Shown: positions 1 through 10,943, numbered from the stretch's first letter. The stretch: 64,000 nucleotides of DNA from Labrys wisconsinensis (GCF_030814995.1 NZ_JAUSVX010000002.1:1-64000), one strand, 5' to 3'. Notes: generated by a model not told the origin, from the letters alone. Numbers and translations are program-made.

Positions 1-690
1 ATCGAGCGCCATGAGGGCACGCCGCAAGGCGGCCCCCTGTCGCCGCTGCTGGCCAATGTCCTGCTGGACGACGTCGACCGCGCCTTGGAGCGGAATGGGC
101 ATCGTTTTGCCCGCTACGCCGACGACTGCAATGTCTATGTCCGCAGCCGCAAGGCGGGCGAACGCGTGCTGGCAGCCCTGCGCCGGCTCTACGCGCGTCT
201 GCATCTGGTGGTGAACGAGACCAAGACGGCGGTCGCTCCGGCCTTCGGACGCAAGTTCCTCGGCTTCGAGCTGTGGAAGGCGCCCGGGGGAGCGGTCAAG
301 CGCAAGGTGGCCAAGAAGGCACTGGCGACCTATCGCCAGCGCATCCGGCAACTGACGCGGCGCAGCGGCGGGCAAAGCCTCGCCCAGGTCAGCGAGAAGC
401 TGAGGCGGTACGTGCCGGGCTGGAAGGGGTACTTCCGGCTGGCGCAAACGCCCAGCGTCTTCGCCAAGCTGGACGAATGGCTGCGTCACAGGCTGCGAGC
501 CCTGCAACTCAAGCAATGGAAGCGGGGCTCGACCATGTACCGGCAAATGCGCGCACTCGGGGCGAGCGAAACGGATGCAAGGACGGTCGCGGCAAACTCA
601 CGATGCTGGTGGCACAACAGCCGCCTGCTCCTGAACCGCGTCCTCCCCATCGCCTACTTCGACAGCCTCGGCGTGCCAAGGCTCGCATAA
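1..690 (+). CDS. group II intron reverse transcriptase/maturase, C-terminal part
   Basis: This is the C-terminal 229 residues of an intron-encoded reverse transcriptase; position 1 is a cut edge, not a start. Reading in frame from base 1 gives the RT signature GTPQGGPLSPLLANVLLDD and then the catalytic box RYADDCNVYV. The thumb region (RKFLGFELW) and the maturase domain (YVPGWKGYFRLAQ, later SRCWWHNSRLL) follow. The stop comes directly after the maturase region, so there is no C-terminal HNH endonuclease domain, as in several bacterial group II classes. The protein would help the intron RNA fold and splice and would prime its copying into DNA. Intron domains V and VI follow within 90 bases. 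The catalytic YADD is intact, so nothing visible here inactivates it. Confidence 0.92.
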   Translation: MERHEGTPQGGPLSPLLANVLLDDVDRALERNGHRFARYADDCNVYVRSRKAGERVLAALRRLYARLHLVVNETKTAVAPAFGRKFLGFELWKAPGGAVKRKVAKKALATYRQRIRQLTRRSGGQSLAQVSEKLRRYVPGWKGYFRLAQTPSVFAKLDEWLRHRLRALQLKQWKRGSTMYRQMRALGASETDARTVAANSRCWWHNSRLLLNRVLPIAYFDSLGVPRLA

Positions 691-703
691 CCTCAACTCC
701 TCG

Positions 704-779
704 AACCGCCCGGTGCGGACCCGCATGCCGGGTGGTGGGGGAGGGGTGGAGGCCACAAAGGCTTCCCCCCTATCCCGAT
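704..779 (+). ncRNA. group II intron domains V and VI
   Basis: Domain V can be folded from 705-736: ACC pairs with GGT, CCCGG (709-713) with CCGGG (728-732), and GCG (715-717) with CGC (722-724), leaving the usual asymmetric bulge (ATG, 725-727). Domain VI follows as a G-rich arm (about 737-755) facing a C-rich arm (about 761-776), with A772 as candidate branch point. These are the catalytic core and branch-site helices of a group II intron. The fold was made by eye, not computed. Confidence 0.7.
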
Positions 780-834
780 TGACATGAGGGTTCGGCCGCG
801 CCGCGAGGCCTGGGCTCTTTGTCGGGGGCGCGGG

Positions 835-1860
835 TCAGGCCGCATCCCGCGGCGGCGGCATGGTGGAGCCGCGGAACACCAGATCCACCGGCCAGACTTC
901 CCGCAGGGCGGCGGGATCGGCGCCCTCCGCCAGCGCCAGGGCGATCTCGGCGATGCGCGCGCCGGCGGCGCGGATCGAGGAGAAGGTGGTGGTGAGAGCC
1001 GGGGTCAGCGTCTCCGGCCGGATGGCCGCCAGGCCGTCGTCATGGGCGACGAGCGAGAGGTCGCGGCCGATGGCGCGACCACTGTCGCGGGCGGCGCGCA
1101 TGGCGCCGAGGGCGGCGAAGATCGAGGAGCAGATCAGGGCGGTCGGCGGCTCCGCCGCCTCGAACAGGGTGCGGGCCAGGCGATAGCCGTTCTCCTCGGT
1201 CATCGGTGCGCTGCGGGCGAGGGCGGGGGGTGCCGGCAGCCCGCGCGCCGCGAGCGCCTCGCGCCAGCCGCGCTCGCGGTGCAGGGCGAAGGTGAAGCCC
1301 GGATCGCCGTTGATCAGGCCGATTCGGCGGTGACCGAGATCGGCCAGCATGCCGGTGGCATTGCGGAAGGCTTCCTCGTTGTCGATGTCGAGAAAGGCGC
1401 AGGGCGCGGTGCTGCGCGTGCGGCCGTGCACCACGCAGGGCAGGCGCAGGCGCTGCAGCAGCGGCACGCGCGCATCCTCCACCAGCGGCGAAGACAGGAT
1501 GACCGCGTCGACCGAGTGCGCCCGCGCCATGCGCCGATAGGTTTCCGCCTCGTCGCCGCGCGGCGAGGACACCAGCACGTCGGTGTCGCTGCCGGCGCTG
1601 CCGTCGGCGACGCCGGCGAGGAAGTCGGTGAAGATCGGGTCGAGCAGCAGGTTGCGCCCGGTGGAGAAGACGATGCCGAGCGCACCGGCCCGACCGGTGG
1701 CGAGCTTGCGCGCGCTGGCGTTCGGCCGGTAGTGGAACTCTCTGGCCGCTTCCGCCACGCGCCGGCGCGTCTTCTCGCCGACTTCGGGAAAGCCGTTCAG
1801 CGCCCGGCTGACCGTGGTCTGCGACAGGCCGAGATGCTCGGCAAGCTCCTTCAGATTCAC
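835..1860 (-). CDS. thuR: LacI-family repressor ThuR
   Basis: A LacI/GalR-family repressor of 341 residues, the usual length. The N-terminal helix-turn-helix is plain (LGLSQTTVSRALNG, about residues 8-21), followed by a hinge (YRPNASARKLATGR) and a periplasmic-binding-protein-like effector domain. I chose the GTG start at 1860 because it places the helix-turn-helix at the very N terminus and has GGAGG nine bases upstream; a longer frame to 1977 adds an unconserved tail. The gene is divergent from thuEFGKAB, as in Sinorhizobium meliloti, where ThuR controls trehalose/maltose/sucrose uptake and catabolism. A palindrome (1923-1936) in its own upstream region and a second in the thuE promoter suggest autoregulation plus control of the operon. 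The inducing sugar is inferred from the neighbours. Confidence 0.88.
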   Translation of the reverse strand: MNLKELAEHLGLSQTTVSRALNGFPEVGEKTRRRVAEAAREFHYRPNASARKLATGRAGALGIVFSTGRNLLLDPIFTDFLAGVADGSAGSDTDVLVSSPRGDEAETYRRMARAHSVDAVILSSPLVEDARVPLLQRLRLPCVVHGRTRSTAPCAFLDIDNEEAFRNATGMLADLGHRRIGLINGDPGFTFALHRERGWREALAARGLPAPPALARSAPMTEENGYRLARTLFEAAEPPTALICSSIFAALGAMRAARDSGRAIGRDLSLVAHDDGLAAIRPETLTPALTTTFSSIRAAGARIAEIALALAEGADPAALREVWPVDLVFRGSTMPPPRDAA

Positions 1861-1922
1861 CGCATCGATCCTCCCGGTCGAAGCGCGCCTGTTGTCGCGG
1901 CGCTTGCTTGAGCGGCAGTCTG

Positions 1923-1936
1923 TCAAAGCGCTTTGA
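1923..1936. promoter_or_regulatory. probable ThuR operator upstream of thuR
   Basis: TCAAAGCGCTTTGA is a perfect 14-bp palindrome 63 bases upstream of the thuR start. Its core CAAAGCGCTTTG is the same as in the thuE-proximal site at 2128-2141. Even-length palindromes with a central CG are typical LacI-family operators. Its place beside thuR points to autoregulation. Confidence 0.75.
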
Positions 1937-2095
1937 AGCTGGCAAGCCCAATTTGCCGGCAACAGAGCCGCCGCCACGAGAGCGGACGGCGCAGGCCGAT
2001 CGGGGAAGGATCAATTCCGTCAGCGGTTTGGCGTCCTCCCCAGCTCGGCTCCGCCCGGCGGCGCGAGCGCCTCGTTCCTTGGCGAGCTCGCCCCC

Positions 2096-2127
2096 TTGAC
2101 AAAGCCATGGCGGCCGAGCATCAATAT
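2096..2127 (+). promoter_or_regulatory. candidate sigma70 promoter of the thu operon
   Basis: TTGACA at 2096-2101 is a perfect -35 box. A weak -10 lies in the A/T-rich CATCAATAT stretch (about 2119-2127), giving a spacer of 17-20 bases depending on the hexamer chosen. The ThuR-type palindrome begins at 2128, so a bound repressor would cover the transcription start. The thuE start codon is at 2255, giving a leader of about 120 bases. The rest of 1861-2254, the thuR/thuE intergenic region, shows no convincing gene. Confidence 0.5.
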
Positions 2128-2141
2128 CCAAAGCGCTTTGG
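2128..2141. promoter_or_regulatory. probable ThuR operator in the thuE promoter
   Basis: CCAAAGCGCTTTGG is a perfect 14-bp palindrome that shares the 12-bp core CAAAGCGCTTTG with the site at 1923-1936. It lies just downstream of the candidate -10, a position suited to repression by steric blocking. Confidence 0.78.
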
Positions 2142-2254
2142 GAGCGCTTGGCGACCTCCGGCAACGGGAGGCGCCCGTCGAGGAAACGCGACCGTCCGCG
2201 CCATGTTCCGTCCCGTCCGGGAGCGGTGCCGCGGACCCCGGAGGGAGGGACTGG

Positions 2255-3514
2255 ATGTTTCGCCGCCTGCTGCTTGCCGCTACAGCCACCATCGCCATGA
2301 CCGGCCTCGCCCATGCGGCGGAGATCGGCATCTCCTGCGGCGCCGTCGGCCAGGAACTGGCCCTGTGCAAGGAGGGAGCCGAAGCCTGGGCCAAGAAGAC
2401 CGGCAATAGCGTCAAGATCATCTCGACGCCCAACGACACCAACGAGCGCCTGGCGCTCTACCAGCAGCTGCTCTCGGCCGGCGCCGGCGACATCGACGTG
2501 TTCCAGGTCGACGTGATCTGGCCGGGCATCCTCGGCAATCATTTCATCGATCTCGCCCCCTATTCCAAGGGCGCGGAGAAGGCGCATTTCCCGGCCATCA
2601 TCGACAACAACACCATCGACGGCAAGCTGCTCGCCATGCCGTGGTTCACCGATGCCGGCGTGCTCTACTATCGCAAGGACCTCCTGGAAAAATACGGCCT
2701 GCAGCCGCCGGCCACCTGGCAGGAGCTGACCGAGGCCGCCACCAAGATCCAGGACGGCGAGAGGAAGGCCGGCAACGACAAGTTCTTCGGCTTCGTGTTC
2801 CAGGGCAGGGCCTATGAGGGCCTGACCTGCGATGCCCTGGAGTGGATCGACAGCTTCGGCGGCGGCGCCATCGTCGACGGCGCCGGCAAGATCACCATCA
2901 ACAATCCGAAGGCGGTGGAGGCCCTGACGCTGGCGGCAAGCTGGATCGGCAAGATCACGCCGGACGGCGTCCTGAACTATGGCGAGGAGGAAGCGCGCGG
3001 CGTCTTCCAGAGCGGCAATGCCGCCTTCATGCGCAACTGGCCCTATGCCTGGTCGCTGGCCAACAACGCGGATTCGCCGATCAAGGACAAGGTCGGCGTC
3101 TCGGCCCTGCCCAAGGGCGGCGCCGACGGCAAGAACACCGGCACGCTCGGCGGCTGGCAGCTGGCCGTGTCGAAATATTCGAAGAACCAGGACGCGGCGG
3201 CCGATCTGGTCATGTACCTGACCTCGAAGGAGGAGCAGAAGCGCCGCGCCATCGCCGGATCCTACAACCCGACGATCGCCGCGCTCTACGAGGACCCGGA
3301 CGTGCTGAAGGCGGTGCCGTTCTTCGGCAGCCTCAAGGCGACCTTCACCAGCGCGGTGGCCCGTCCCTCCAAGATCACCGGCGACAAGTACAACAAGGTT
3401 TCCAACGCCTTCTGGAACGCGGTGCACACCGTGCTTTCGGGCAAGGCACAGGCGGACGCCTCGCTCGCCTCGCTGGACGGCGAGCTGAAGAGGATCAAGC
3501 GCAACAAGTGGTAG
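2255..3514 (+). CDS. thuE: trehalose/maltose-type ABC transporter substrate-binding protein
   Basis: Periplasmic sugar-binding protein (family 1 solute-binding proteins), 419 residues. The ATG at 2255 is chosen because it begins a clear signal peptide ([20 protein letters not shown], cleavage after AHA at about residue 21) and is preceded by GAGGGAGGG. The mature protein has the features of the ThuE/AglE group: an early [12 protein letters not shown] segment, [20 protein letters not shown], and FMRNWPYAW in the C-terminal lobe. It would capture trehalose and related disaccharides and deliver them to ThuF/ThuG. It is the first gene of thuEFGKAB and is preceded by a promoter with a ThuR-type operator. 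The sugar assignment rests on synteny with the S. meliloti thu locus, above all on the linked thuA and thuB. Confidence 0.88.
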   Translation: MFRRLLLAATATIAMTGLAHAAEIGISCGAVGQELALCKEGAEAWAKKTGNSVKIISTPNDTNERLALYQQLLSAGAGDIDVFQVDVIWPGILGNHFIDLAPYSKGAEKAHFPAIIDNNTIDGKLLAMPWFTDAGVLYYRKDLLEKYGLQPPATWQELTEAATKIQDGERKAGNDKFFGFVFQGRAYEGLTCDALEWIDSFGGGAIVDGAGKITINNPKAVEALTLAASWIGKITPDGVLNYGEEEARGVFQSGNAAFMRNWPYAWSLANNADSPIKDKVGVSALPKGGADGKNTGTLGGWQLAVSKYSKNQDAAADLVMYLTSKEEQKRRAIAGSYNPTIAALYEDPDVLKAVPFFGSLKATFTSAVARPSKITGDKYNKVSNAFWNAVHTVLSGKAQADASLASLDGELKRIKRNKW

Positions 3515-3669
3515 CGGCGGAAATCTGAAGGCTCCTCCCGACTGGGCGCCGCGCGACGCCAATGTCCGCGGCGCCACTTCCTTCCCTCGCCGGGCCGAAG
3601 CCGCGCCGCACCGACCCGCGCCTGATGCCGCATCCTCTCAGGACCCGACAACCCCTCTGGGCAGGGACC

Positions 3670-4592
3670 ATGGCCAATCGTTCCGAACTGACGCGTGCCA
3701 AGCTGCGCTCGGCCTGGCTCTTCCTCGCGCCCATGCTGGTGGTGCTGGCGCTGGTGGCAGGGTGGCCGCTGATCCGCACCATCTGGCTCGGCTTCACCGA
3801 CGCCAACCTCTCCGACCTCTCCAAGGCCGAGTTCGTCGGCTTCGACAACTACCTCGCCAATTATGACGGGGAGTGGGCCGGCCTGCTGGTCGAGCCGCTG
3901 TGGTGGCGCGCGGTCTACAACACCATCTGGTTCGCCGTCGTCTCGGTCGTGCTGGAGACGATCCTCGGCACGATCGTGGCGCTGGTGCTCAACGCCGACT
4001 TCAAGGGGCGTGCCCTCGTCCGCGCCGCGGTGCTGGTGCCGTGGGCGATCCCGACCATCGTCTCCGCCAAGATGTGGGGCTGGATGCTGCACGACCAGTT
4101 CGGCGTCATCAACGACCTCCTGATGCGCCTGCACGTCATCTCCTCGCCGGTCGCCTGGACCGCCAATGCCGACACGGCGATGTGGGCGGTGGTGATGGTC
4201 GACGTCTGGAAGACGACGCCGTTCATGGCGCTCCTCATCCTGGCGGCGCTGCAGATGCTGCCCTCCGATTGCTACGAGGCGGCCAAGGTCGACGGGGTGC
4301 ATCCGGTGAAGGTGTTCTTCCGGGTGACGCTGCCGCTGATCCGCCCGGCGCTGATGGTGGCGGTGATCTTCCGCGCCCTCGACGCCCTGCGCATCTTCGA
4401 TCTCATCTATGTCCTGACCTCCAACAGCCGCGACACCATCTCGATGTCCGGCTATGCCCGCCAGCAGCTCGTCGACTTCCAGGAGGTCGGCATCGGCTCG
4501 GCGGCGGCGACGCTGCTGTTCGTCATCATCGCGATCATCACCGCCGTCGCGCTGACGGCCGGCAAGGTCCGTCTGTCGGAGGAGGCACGCTG

Positions 4593-4593
<1 letters not shown>
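3670..4593 (+). CDS. thuF: sugar ABC transporter permease ThuF
   Basis: Inner-membrane permease of the MalF type, 307 residues from the chosen ATG at 3670 (ANRSELTRAKLRSAWLFLAP). An in-frame ATG at 3625 and a longer frame to 3562 exist but add an unconserved, proline-rich leader. The first membrane helix is WLFLAPMLVVLALVAGWPLI, and the cytoplasmic EAA loop that contacts the ATPase is visible as YEAAKVDGVHPVKVFFRVTL. With ThuG it forms the translocation pore of the trehalose/maltose-type importer. The stop TGA shares one base with the thuG ATG, so the two permeases are probably translationally coupled. Confidence 0.87.
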
Positions 4594-5426
<833 letters not shown>

Positions 5427-5429
5427 CCC

Positions 5430-6518
<1,089 letters not shown>

Positions 6519-6710
6519 CGCGGCGCGCCCGCCCGCCGGCACAGGCGCGACGTCCGGGGGAGTTCCGGTCGGGCCGAGCCGCAGCTGGCGCCCTTCGCCG
6601 GGAGCCGGCGCGGCGCCGGCGGATCGACAGCGAAATCGGGGCGGGATCGCGGGCCCAAGCCATGATCGGGCGGCCCGGCCCGGAGCGATACGGTGCAAAG
6701 GGATGACGGA

Positions 6711-7496
6711 ATGACCATACGCGCGCTTGTCTGGAACGAAAATCGCCACGAGCAGACCAATGCGCTGGTGCGCCGGCTCTACCCCGAGGGCATCCATGGC
6801 GAGATCGCCGGGGTGCTCCGGGCCGCCGGCGGCATCAGCGTGGAGACCGCCACCCTCGACGAGCCGGAGCACGGGCTGACGGTGGAGCGGCTCGCGGCCA
6901 CGGACGTGCTGGTGTGGTGGGGCCACACCGCCCATGGCGAGGTCAAGGACGAGATCGTCCAGCGGGTGCAGGAGCGGGTCTGGGAGGGCATGGGCCTCAT
7001 CGTCCTGCATTCCGGCCATTTCTCGAAGATCTTCAAGCGCCTGATGGGCACGCCCTGCGCCCTGTCCTGGCGCGAGGCGGGCGAGGTCGAGCGGCTCTGG
7101 GTGCTCAATCCCAACCATCCCATCGCCGCGGGTCTGCCGCCCTTCTTCGAGATCGAGCACGAGGAGATGTATGGCGAGCCCTTCACCGTGCCGGAGCCGA
7201 TGGAGACGCTGTTCGTGTCCTGGTTCGAAGGTGGCGAGGTGTTCCGCTCCGGCCTGACCTACCAGCGCGGCGCCGGACGGATCTTCTATTTCCGCCCCGG
7301 CCACGAAGCCTATCCGACCTATCACCACCCGGTGGTCCGCCAGGTGCTGGCGAACGCCACGCGCTGGGCCTACAACCCGGCGACGGCCTGGAAGCGGGTC
7401 AACCAGGCGCCGAACGTGCCGCCCGAGACGGCGCCGGTGCCGCTCACGGTCAAGGGGCCGCGCCTGCACGCCGACGGGGAAGAGGGCTTCCGCTGA
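6711..7496 (+). CDS. thuA: ThuA, trehalose-utilisation protein
   Basis: ThuA-domain protein of 261 residues with a class I glutamine-amidotransferase-like fold. It keeps the family's characteristic segments almost unchanged: [11 protein letters not shown] at the N terminus, [46 protein letters not shown] and [16 protein letters not shown]. In S. meliloti and Agrobacterium, ThuA acts with ThuB in catabolism of trehalose and related disaccharides through keto-sugar intermediates; its exact chemistry is less settled than its role. I use the ATG at 6711 rather than the GTG at 6693 because conserved similarity begins there. It lies downstream of the transporter genes and upstream of thuB. Confidence 0.9.
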   Translation: MTIRALVWNENRHEQTNALVRRLYPEGIHGEIAGVLRAAGGISVETATLDEPEHGLTVERLAATDVLVWWGHTAHGEVKDEIVQRVQERVWEGMGLIVLHSGHFSKIFKRLMGTPCALSWREAGEVERLWVLNPNHPIAAGLPPFFEIEHEEMYGEPFTVPEPMETLFVSWFEGGEVFRSGLTYQRGAGRIFYFRPGHEAYPTYHHPVVRQVLANATRWAYNPATAWKRVNQAPNVPPETAPVPLTVKGPRLHADGEEGFR

Positions 7497-7712
7497 GCCG
7501 CTGCCCGGAGCGCCGATCGCAGGCAGGTCCGTGAGGAGCGGCCCGGGCGTCCCTCCTGCGCCCACGGGGCGGCCGGAGATGCATCCGGTGCCGCCCGCAT
7601 GCGGGATCCCTGCGGTTCCGCTCGACAAGGCCGTGCCGGCGTCCGCCCGGCCCGGCAGCTTCCCCTCGACCTGTCCTTCCCTCTCCAGCTCTCCTTCGCA
7701 GGCACCGCCTCC

Positions 7713-8771
7713 ATGAGCAAAGTGCGCATCCTGGTCCTCGGCACCGGCCATATGGCGGCGAACCATGCCCGGGCCTTCCAGGCCGATCCCCTCGTCGAGG
7801 TGGTGGCGGGCGTCGACATCGACGAGACGCGGGCGCGCCTGTTCTGCGAGCAGAACGGCATCGCCCGCGCCTTCGGCGACCTCGACGAGGCCATCGCCTG
7901 GGGTGAGTTCGACGCGGTGGCCAACGTCACCCCGGATTCGGCGCATTACCCCACGACGATGAGGCTGCTCGCCGCCGGCAAGCACGTCTTCTGCGAGAAG
8001 CCGCTGGCCGAGACCTTCCCGCTGGCCGACGCCATGGCCAACGCGGCAGAGGCGGGCGGGCTCGTCAACATGGTGAACCTGACCTATCGCAACGTGCCGG
8101 CCCTGCAGAAGGCACGGGCGCTGATCGCAGCCGGCGAGATCGGCGAGGTGCGCCATGTCGAGGCCTCCTACCGGCAGAGCTGGCTGGTCGGCAATCATTG
8201 GGGCGACTGGCAGACCCTGCCGATGTGGCTGTGGCGGCTGTCGGAGGCCCATGGCTCGAAGGGCGTGCTCGGCGACGTCGGCATCCACATCCTCGACTTC
8301 ACCCAATATGCCGTGGGCATGGCGCCGGTCTCCCTGCAGGCGCGGCTCAAGACCTTCCACAAGGCGCCGGGCGACCGGATCGGCGACTATCCCTTGGATG
8401 CCAACGACAGCGCCCTCCTGTCGGTCGCCTTCGAGAACGGCGCGCTCGGCGTCATCCATGCCAGCCGCTTCATGACCGGCTATGCCAACACGCTGAAGCT
8501 GTCGGTCTACGGCACGCTCGGCGCGATCGAGCTCGACCACGGCTCCGCCTTCACCACGATCCGCATGTGCTCGGGGACCGACGTGCACACCCAGGCCTGG
8601 CGCGACGTGGTCAGCGAGCCCGTGCGCACCAACTATCAGAAGTTCGCCGCGGCGGTGGCGGCGGGGCGCAACGACGAGCCGTCCTTCCGCCATGCCGCCG
8701 ACCTGCAGCGGGTCTTGGATCTGTGCTTCGACGAGGCGAGCACGCGCTCGGCCGGAATCGGGCCGCTGTGA
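7713..8771 (+). CDS. thuB: ThuB, Gfo/Idh/MocA-type dehydrogenase
   Basis: NAD(P)-dependent oxidoreductase of the Gfo/Idh/MocA family, 352 residues. The N-terminal Rossmann motif is VLGTGHMAANHA, followed by the family's EKP segment (GKHVFCEKPLAETF) and a C-terminal alpha/beta substrate domain with GVLGDVGIHILDF. In rhizobia ThuB works with ThuA to oxidise trehalose-type disaccharides. The ATG at 7713 is chosen because the Rossmann motif follows at once; the frame to 7599 has no support. A gap of about 215 bases separates it from thuA. It is the last gene of the thu locus, and an XRE regulator converges on it six bases away. Confidence 0.88.
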   Translation: MSKVRILVLGTGHMAANHARAFQADPLVEVVAGVDIDETRARLFCEQNGIARAFGDLDEAIAWGEFDAVANVTPDSAHYPTTMRLLAAGKHVFCEKPLAETFPLADAMANAAEAGGLVNMVNLTYRNVPALQKARALIAAGEIGEVRHVEASYRQSWLVGNHWGDWQTLPMWLWRLSEAHGSKGVLGDVGIHILDFTQYAVGMAPVSLQARLKTFHKAPGDRIGDYPLDANDSALLSVAFENGALGVIHASRFMTGYANTLKLSVYGTLGAIELDHGSAFTTIRMCSGTDVHTQAWRDVVSEPVRTNYQKFAAAVAAGRNDEPSFRHAADLQRVLDLCFDEASTRSAGIGPL

Positions 8772-8777
8772 GGCCGG

Positions 8778-9050
8778 TCAGTCGTCCTCGGCGTTGGACC
8801 CGTCCGGCGCCGCGCCCTCCCGGGCCTTGCTGCCGAACTGGACGGAAACGCTGCCATTGTCCGGGAAGAATTCCGCTCCGGCAGCCTCCAGCGCCCGTCG
8901 CAGCCGGTCGGACGTCGCCTGGTAGTGAGCCGGCTGACCATTCTCGAACAGCCGGACGGTGTCCGGGCTGAGGCTGGCCGCCTCGGCCAGACGGTCCTCG
9001 GACCAGCCCAGCAATGCGCGCGCGGCGCGGACCTGCTCGCCTGTCAGCAT
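8778..9050 (-). CDS. small XRE-type helix-turn-helix regulator
   Basis: A 90-residue protein whose first two thirds are a Cro/CI-type DNA-binding domain: LTGEQVRAARALLGWSEDRL, then AEAASLSPDTVRLFENG and LRRALEAAGAEFF. The pattern of self-recruiting helix, SPDTVRLFE recognition helix and a short C-terminal tail matches stand-alone one-domain XRE regulators common in rhizobia. The ATG at 9050 has AGGGA upstream; the longer frame adds an unconserved leader. The tail is acidic and probably disordered. No phage or toxin gene adjoins it, so its target is unknown. Confidence 0.75.
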   Translation of the reverse strand: MLTGEQVRAARALLGWSEDRLAEAASLSPDTVRLFENGQPAHYQATSDRLRRALEAAGAEFFPDNGSVSVQFGSKAREGAAPDGSNAEDD

Positions 9051-9109
9051 GACCGTGTTTCCCTGCTTCGTCACGGCACGTGAACGCGCAGCCGCCCGGG
9101 AGGTTCCGC

Positions 9110-9670
9110 TCAGGTCAGGATGCCGACCAGCCAGTCGGGGTGGATCGACCAGCCGGCGAAGCCGGCGAGGGCCATCACCAGGCCGCCGGCGCCGAACAGC
9201 CAGGAAATGCCCAGCAGCCACCACAGCCCGGTCAGGGCTGCCACCGCCGCCAGGGAAAGCGAGATCGCCAGGCCCGCGTCCGACAGGTCGAACTGGTCGT
9301 CGCGAAAGTTCAGGGCGTCGTACTCGGCCTGGAACCCCTTGGCCTTCTCCGCGAGGTCCTTCGAGGCCTGCTCGTAATGGGCGATCGTCGCTGGCAGGCC
9401 GGCGATCGCGGCCTGCACGTCGGCGGCCGGAGCGGCTGTCTGCAGCTTGGCCATCATCAGGCTCTGCTCGGCGAAATGCAGCTTCAGGCGCTCGGCCTGG
9501 TATTCGTTCCAGGTGTCGAGCGCATCCGCCTTGGCGCTCTGCATGGCCTGGACGATGTTGTCGTCCTTGATCTTGGAGACCGCCATCACCACGGACAGGG
9601 CGACGACCGTGATGGCGACGGCGTTGTTGAGGGCGCGCGCGTGACCCTCGGCCTTGAGTTCCACTTCCAT
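9110..9670 (-). CDS. DUF4337-family membrane protein
   Basis: Membrane protein of 186 residues that matches the DUF4337 pattern: an N-terminal helix followed by KIKDDNIVQAMQSAKAD and DTWNEYQAERLKLHFAEQS, a charged, probably coiled-coil middle (residues about 60-130), then two closely spaced C-terminal membrane helices (ISLSLAAVAALTGLWWLL and LFGAGGLVMALAGFAGW). Function is unknown for the family. The ATG at 9670 begins right at the conserved region. It may lie in one transcription direction with the exported protein at 9821-10300, but a perfect hairpin at 9764-9785 separates them. Confidence 0.75.
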   Translation of the reverse strand: MEVELKAEGHARALNNAVAITVVALSVVMAVSKIKDDNIVQAMQSAKADALDTWNEYQAERLKLHFAEQSLMMAKLQTAAPAADVQAAIAGLPATIAHYEQASKDLAEKAKGFQAEYDALNFRDDQFDLSDAGLAISLSLAAVAALTGLWWLLGISWLFGAGGLVMALAGFAGWSIHPDWLVGILT

Positions 9671-9763
9671 GAGTCGGATCCGGGGGGCAGGATCACGCCG
9701 GTGCGGCGGAGGCCGCAGCGGCGCGATCGTCGTGATGTCCGATAGGCGGTCCGGCGACGCGAA

Positions 9764-9785
9764 CGGCCGCCCCGAAGGGCGGCCG
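9764..9785 (-). terminator. hairpin, probable terminator of the exported-protein gene
   Basis: CGGCCGCCC (9764-9772) pairs perfectly with GGGCGGCCG (9777-9785) around a CGAA loop. It lies about 35 bases beyond the stop of the minus-strand gene 9821-10300. Only a short T run follows on that strand, so it may terminate weakly or mainly protect the 3' end. Confidence 0.5.
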
Positions 9786-9820
9786 CTCCGTCATCGGTTC
9801 GCGAGGCGATCGACGGCCGC

Positions 9821-10300
9821 TCAGCCCGGCGTCGCGGCCTTCAGCTTGGCGTTGCACTGGCTCCAGTAGCCACCGCCCTTCTGGATCCACTTCAGGTCGC
9901 CGTTGCCGTTGCTGGCCTTGTTGGCTCGCCACTGGGCGGCGCAGGTGTGCAGGCGGGCCTTGCCGGGGGTCTCGTTGACGAACTCCTTCGAGATCGCGGC
10001 GGGGAACACGGCATTGCCGGCCTTGACCGTGGGCGTCGGCGCGGCAGGCGTCGCAGGCGCGGCCGCCGGCGTTGCGGGCGGCGCCGTCTCGGCGGCGGCC
10101 GCGTCGGCCGGCGAGACGTCCTGGTCGCCGCACTGGCTCTTGCGGAAATCGTTCCACTTCATGCCCTTGAGCGTGCCGGCGGTTTTGGCCTCCTGATACT
10201 TGGTGCCGCATTCCTGGATGGTGAGCGCCTGGGCGGGCATGGCAAAGGCCAGGGCGCCCCCCAGGGCCAGGAGGGAGCAGATCGATACGGAACGGAGCAT
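9821..10300 (-). CDS. exported protein with duplicated Cys motif
   Basis: A 159-residue protein with a clear signal peptide (SICSLLALGGALAFAMPAQA, cleavage at about residue 25). The mature part has two similar Cys-bounded modules, ECGTKYQEAKTAGTLKGMKW ending in a second Cys, and TCAAQWRANK ending in QCNAKLK, joined by an Ala/Pro-rich linker of about 45 residues. Each module could hold one disulfide. I do not recognise a named family; such small secreted proteins are common and uncharacterised in Hyphomicrobiales. The location is periplasmic by inference. It resembles the exported protein at 13405-13767 in layout (signal, Ala/Pro linker, Cys pairs), though the sequences differ. Confidence 0.7.
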   Translation of the reverse strand: MLRSVSICSLLALGGALAFAMPAQALTIQECGTKYQEAKTAGTLKGMKWNDFRKSQCGDQDVSPADAAAAETAPPATPAAAPATPAAPTPTVKAGNAVFPAAISKEFVNETPGKARLHTCAAQWRANKASNGNGDLKWIQKGGGYWSQCNAKLKAATPG

Positions 10301-10591
10301 GGTTCAGTCTCCCTTGCGGAACGGCCTTGGCGGCCGTCCATGTTTCCCAACGAGTCGGCCCGTTCGAGGGCCGACCTCGATCATCCTACCACACTTATGG
10401 CGCGAAACGACACGGGGAGCCCCCCGGTTCCGATCGATATTCGCAAGCTCCGTCAGGCGCTTGCGGCCGGAAATGGCCGCGGCGGGGCAGGGCGGTCGCG
10501 AAATTGCAATATCGGCGCTGGACAGCGCCGGTTCGCTTTGCTACATGGCCCCCGTCCAGCGCGGCAACCCCGCGCTGCGGCTTTTTCCGAT

Positions 10592-10667
<76 letters not shown>

Positions 10668-10943
10668 TCGGAATTTTCCGACATCGATCCGGACGATAGC
10701 GGCCGCGATCCGAGGCCGGGCGGCGAAACGCCGTCGCCGGCCTTGCGGATCGGACGGGGCGGCCCCATATCAGGCTCGGACCGATGCGGCCCGGCAGGCT
10801 CTCGCTCCTTGATCGAGCGCCGGGACCCTTCACAGCCCCTCCGGATGATGCCCGGTCGCCATGCGGCGGCCCGCCCGTGCGAGGGAATCGGTCCCATCAC
10901 ACCCACTCGTCGCGCGCCATGTGGCCGCGATCTCAGGACTTCC

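Larger units (their letters stand above)
1..779 (+). mobile_element. group II intron, 3' part (5' end outside window)
   Basis: The stretch holds the C-terminal half of an intron-encoded reverse transcriptase, then a compact RNA domain V hairpin and a domain VI hairpin with a candidate branch A at 772, seven bases before the probable 3' splice end near 779. The order of RT, domain V and domain VI is that of a mobile group II intron. It sits about 55 bases beyond the stop of the minus-strand thuR gene, so the insertion is intergenic and disrupts no visible gene. The exact 3' boundary (779 or 780) is inferred. Confidence 0.85.
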
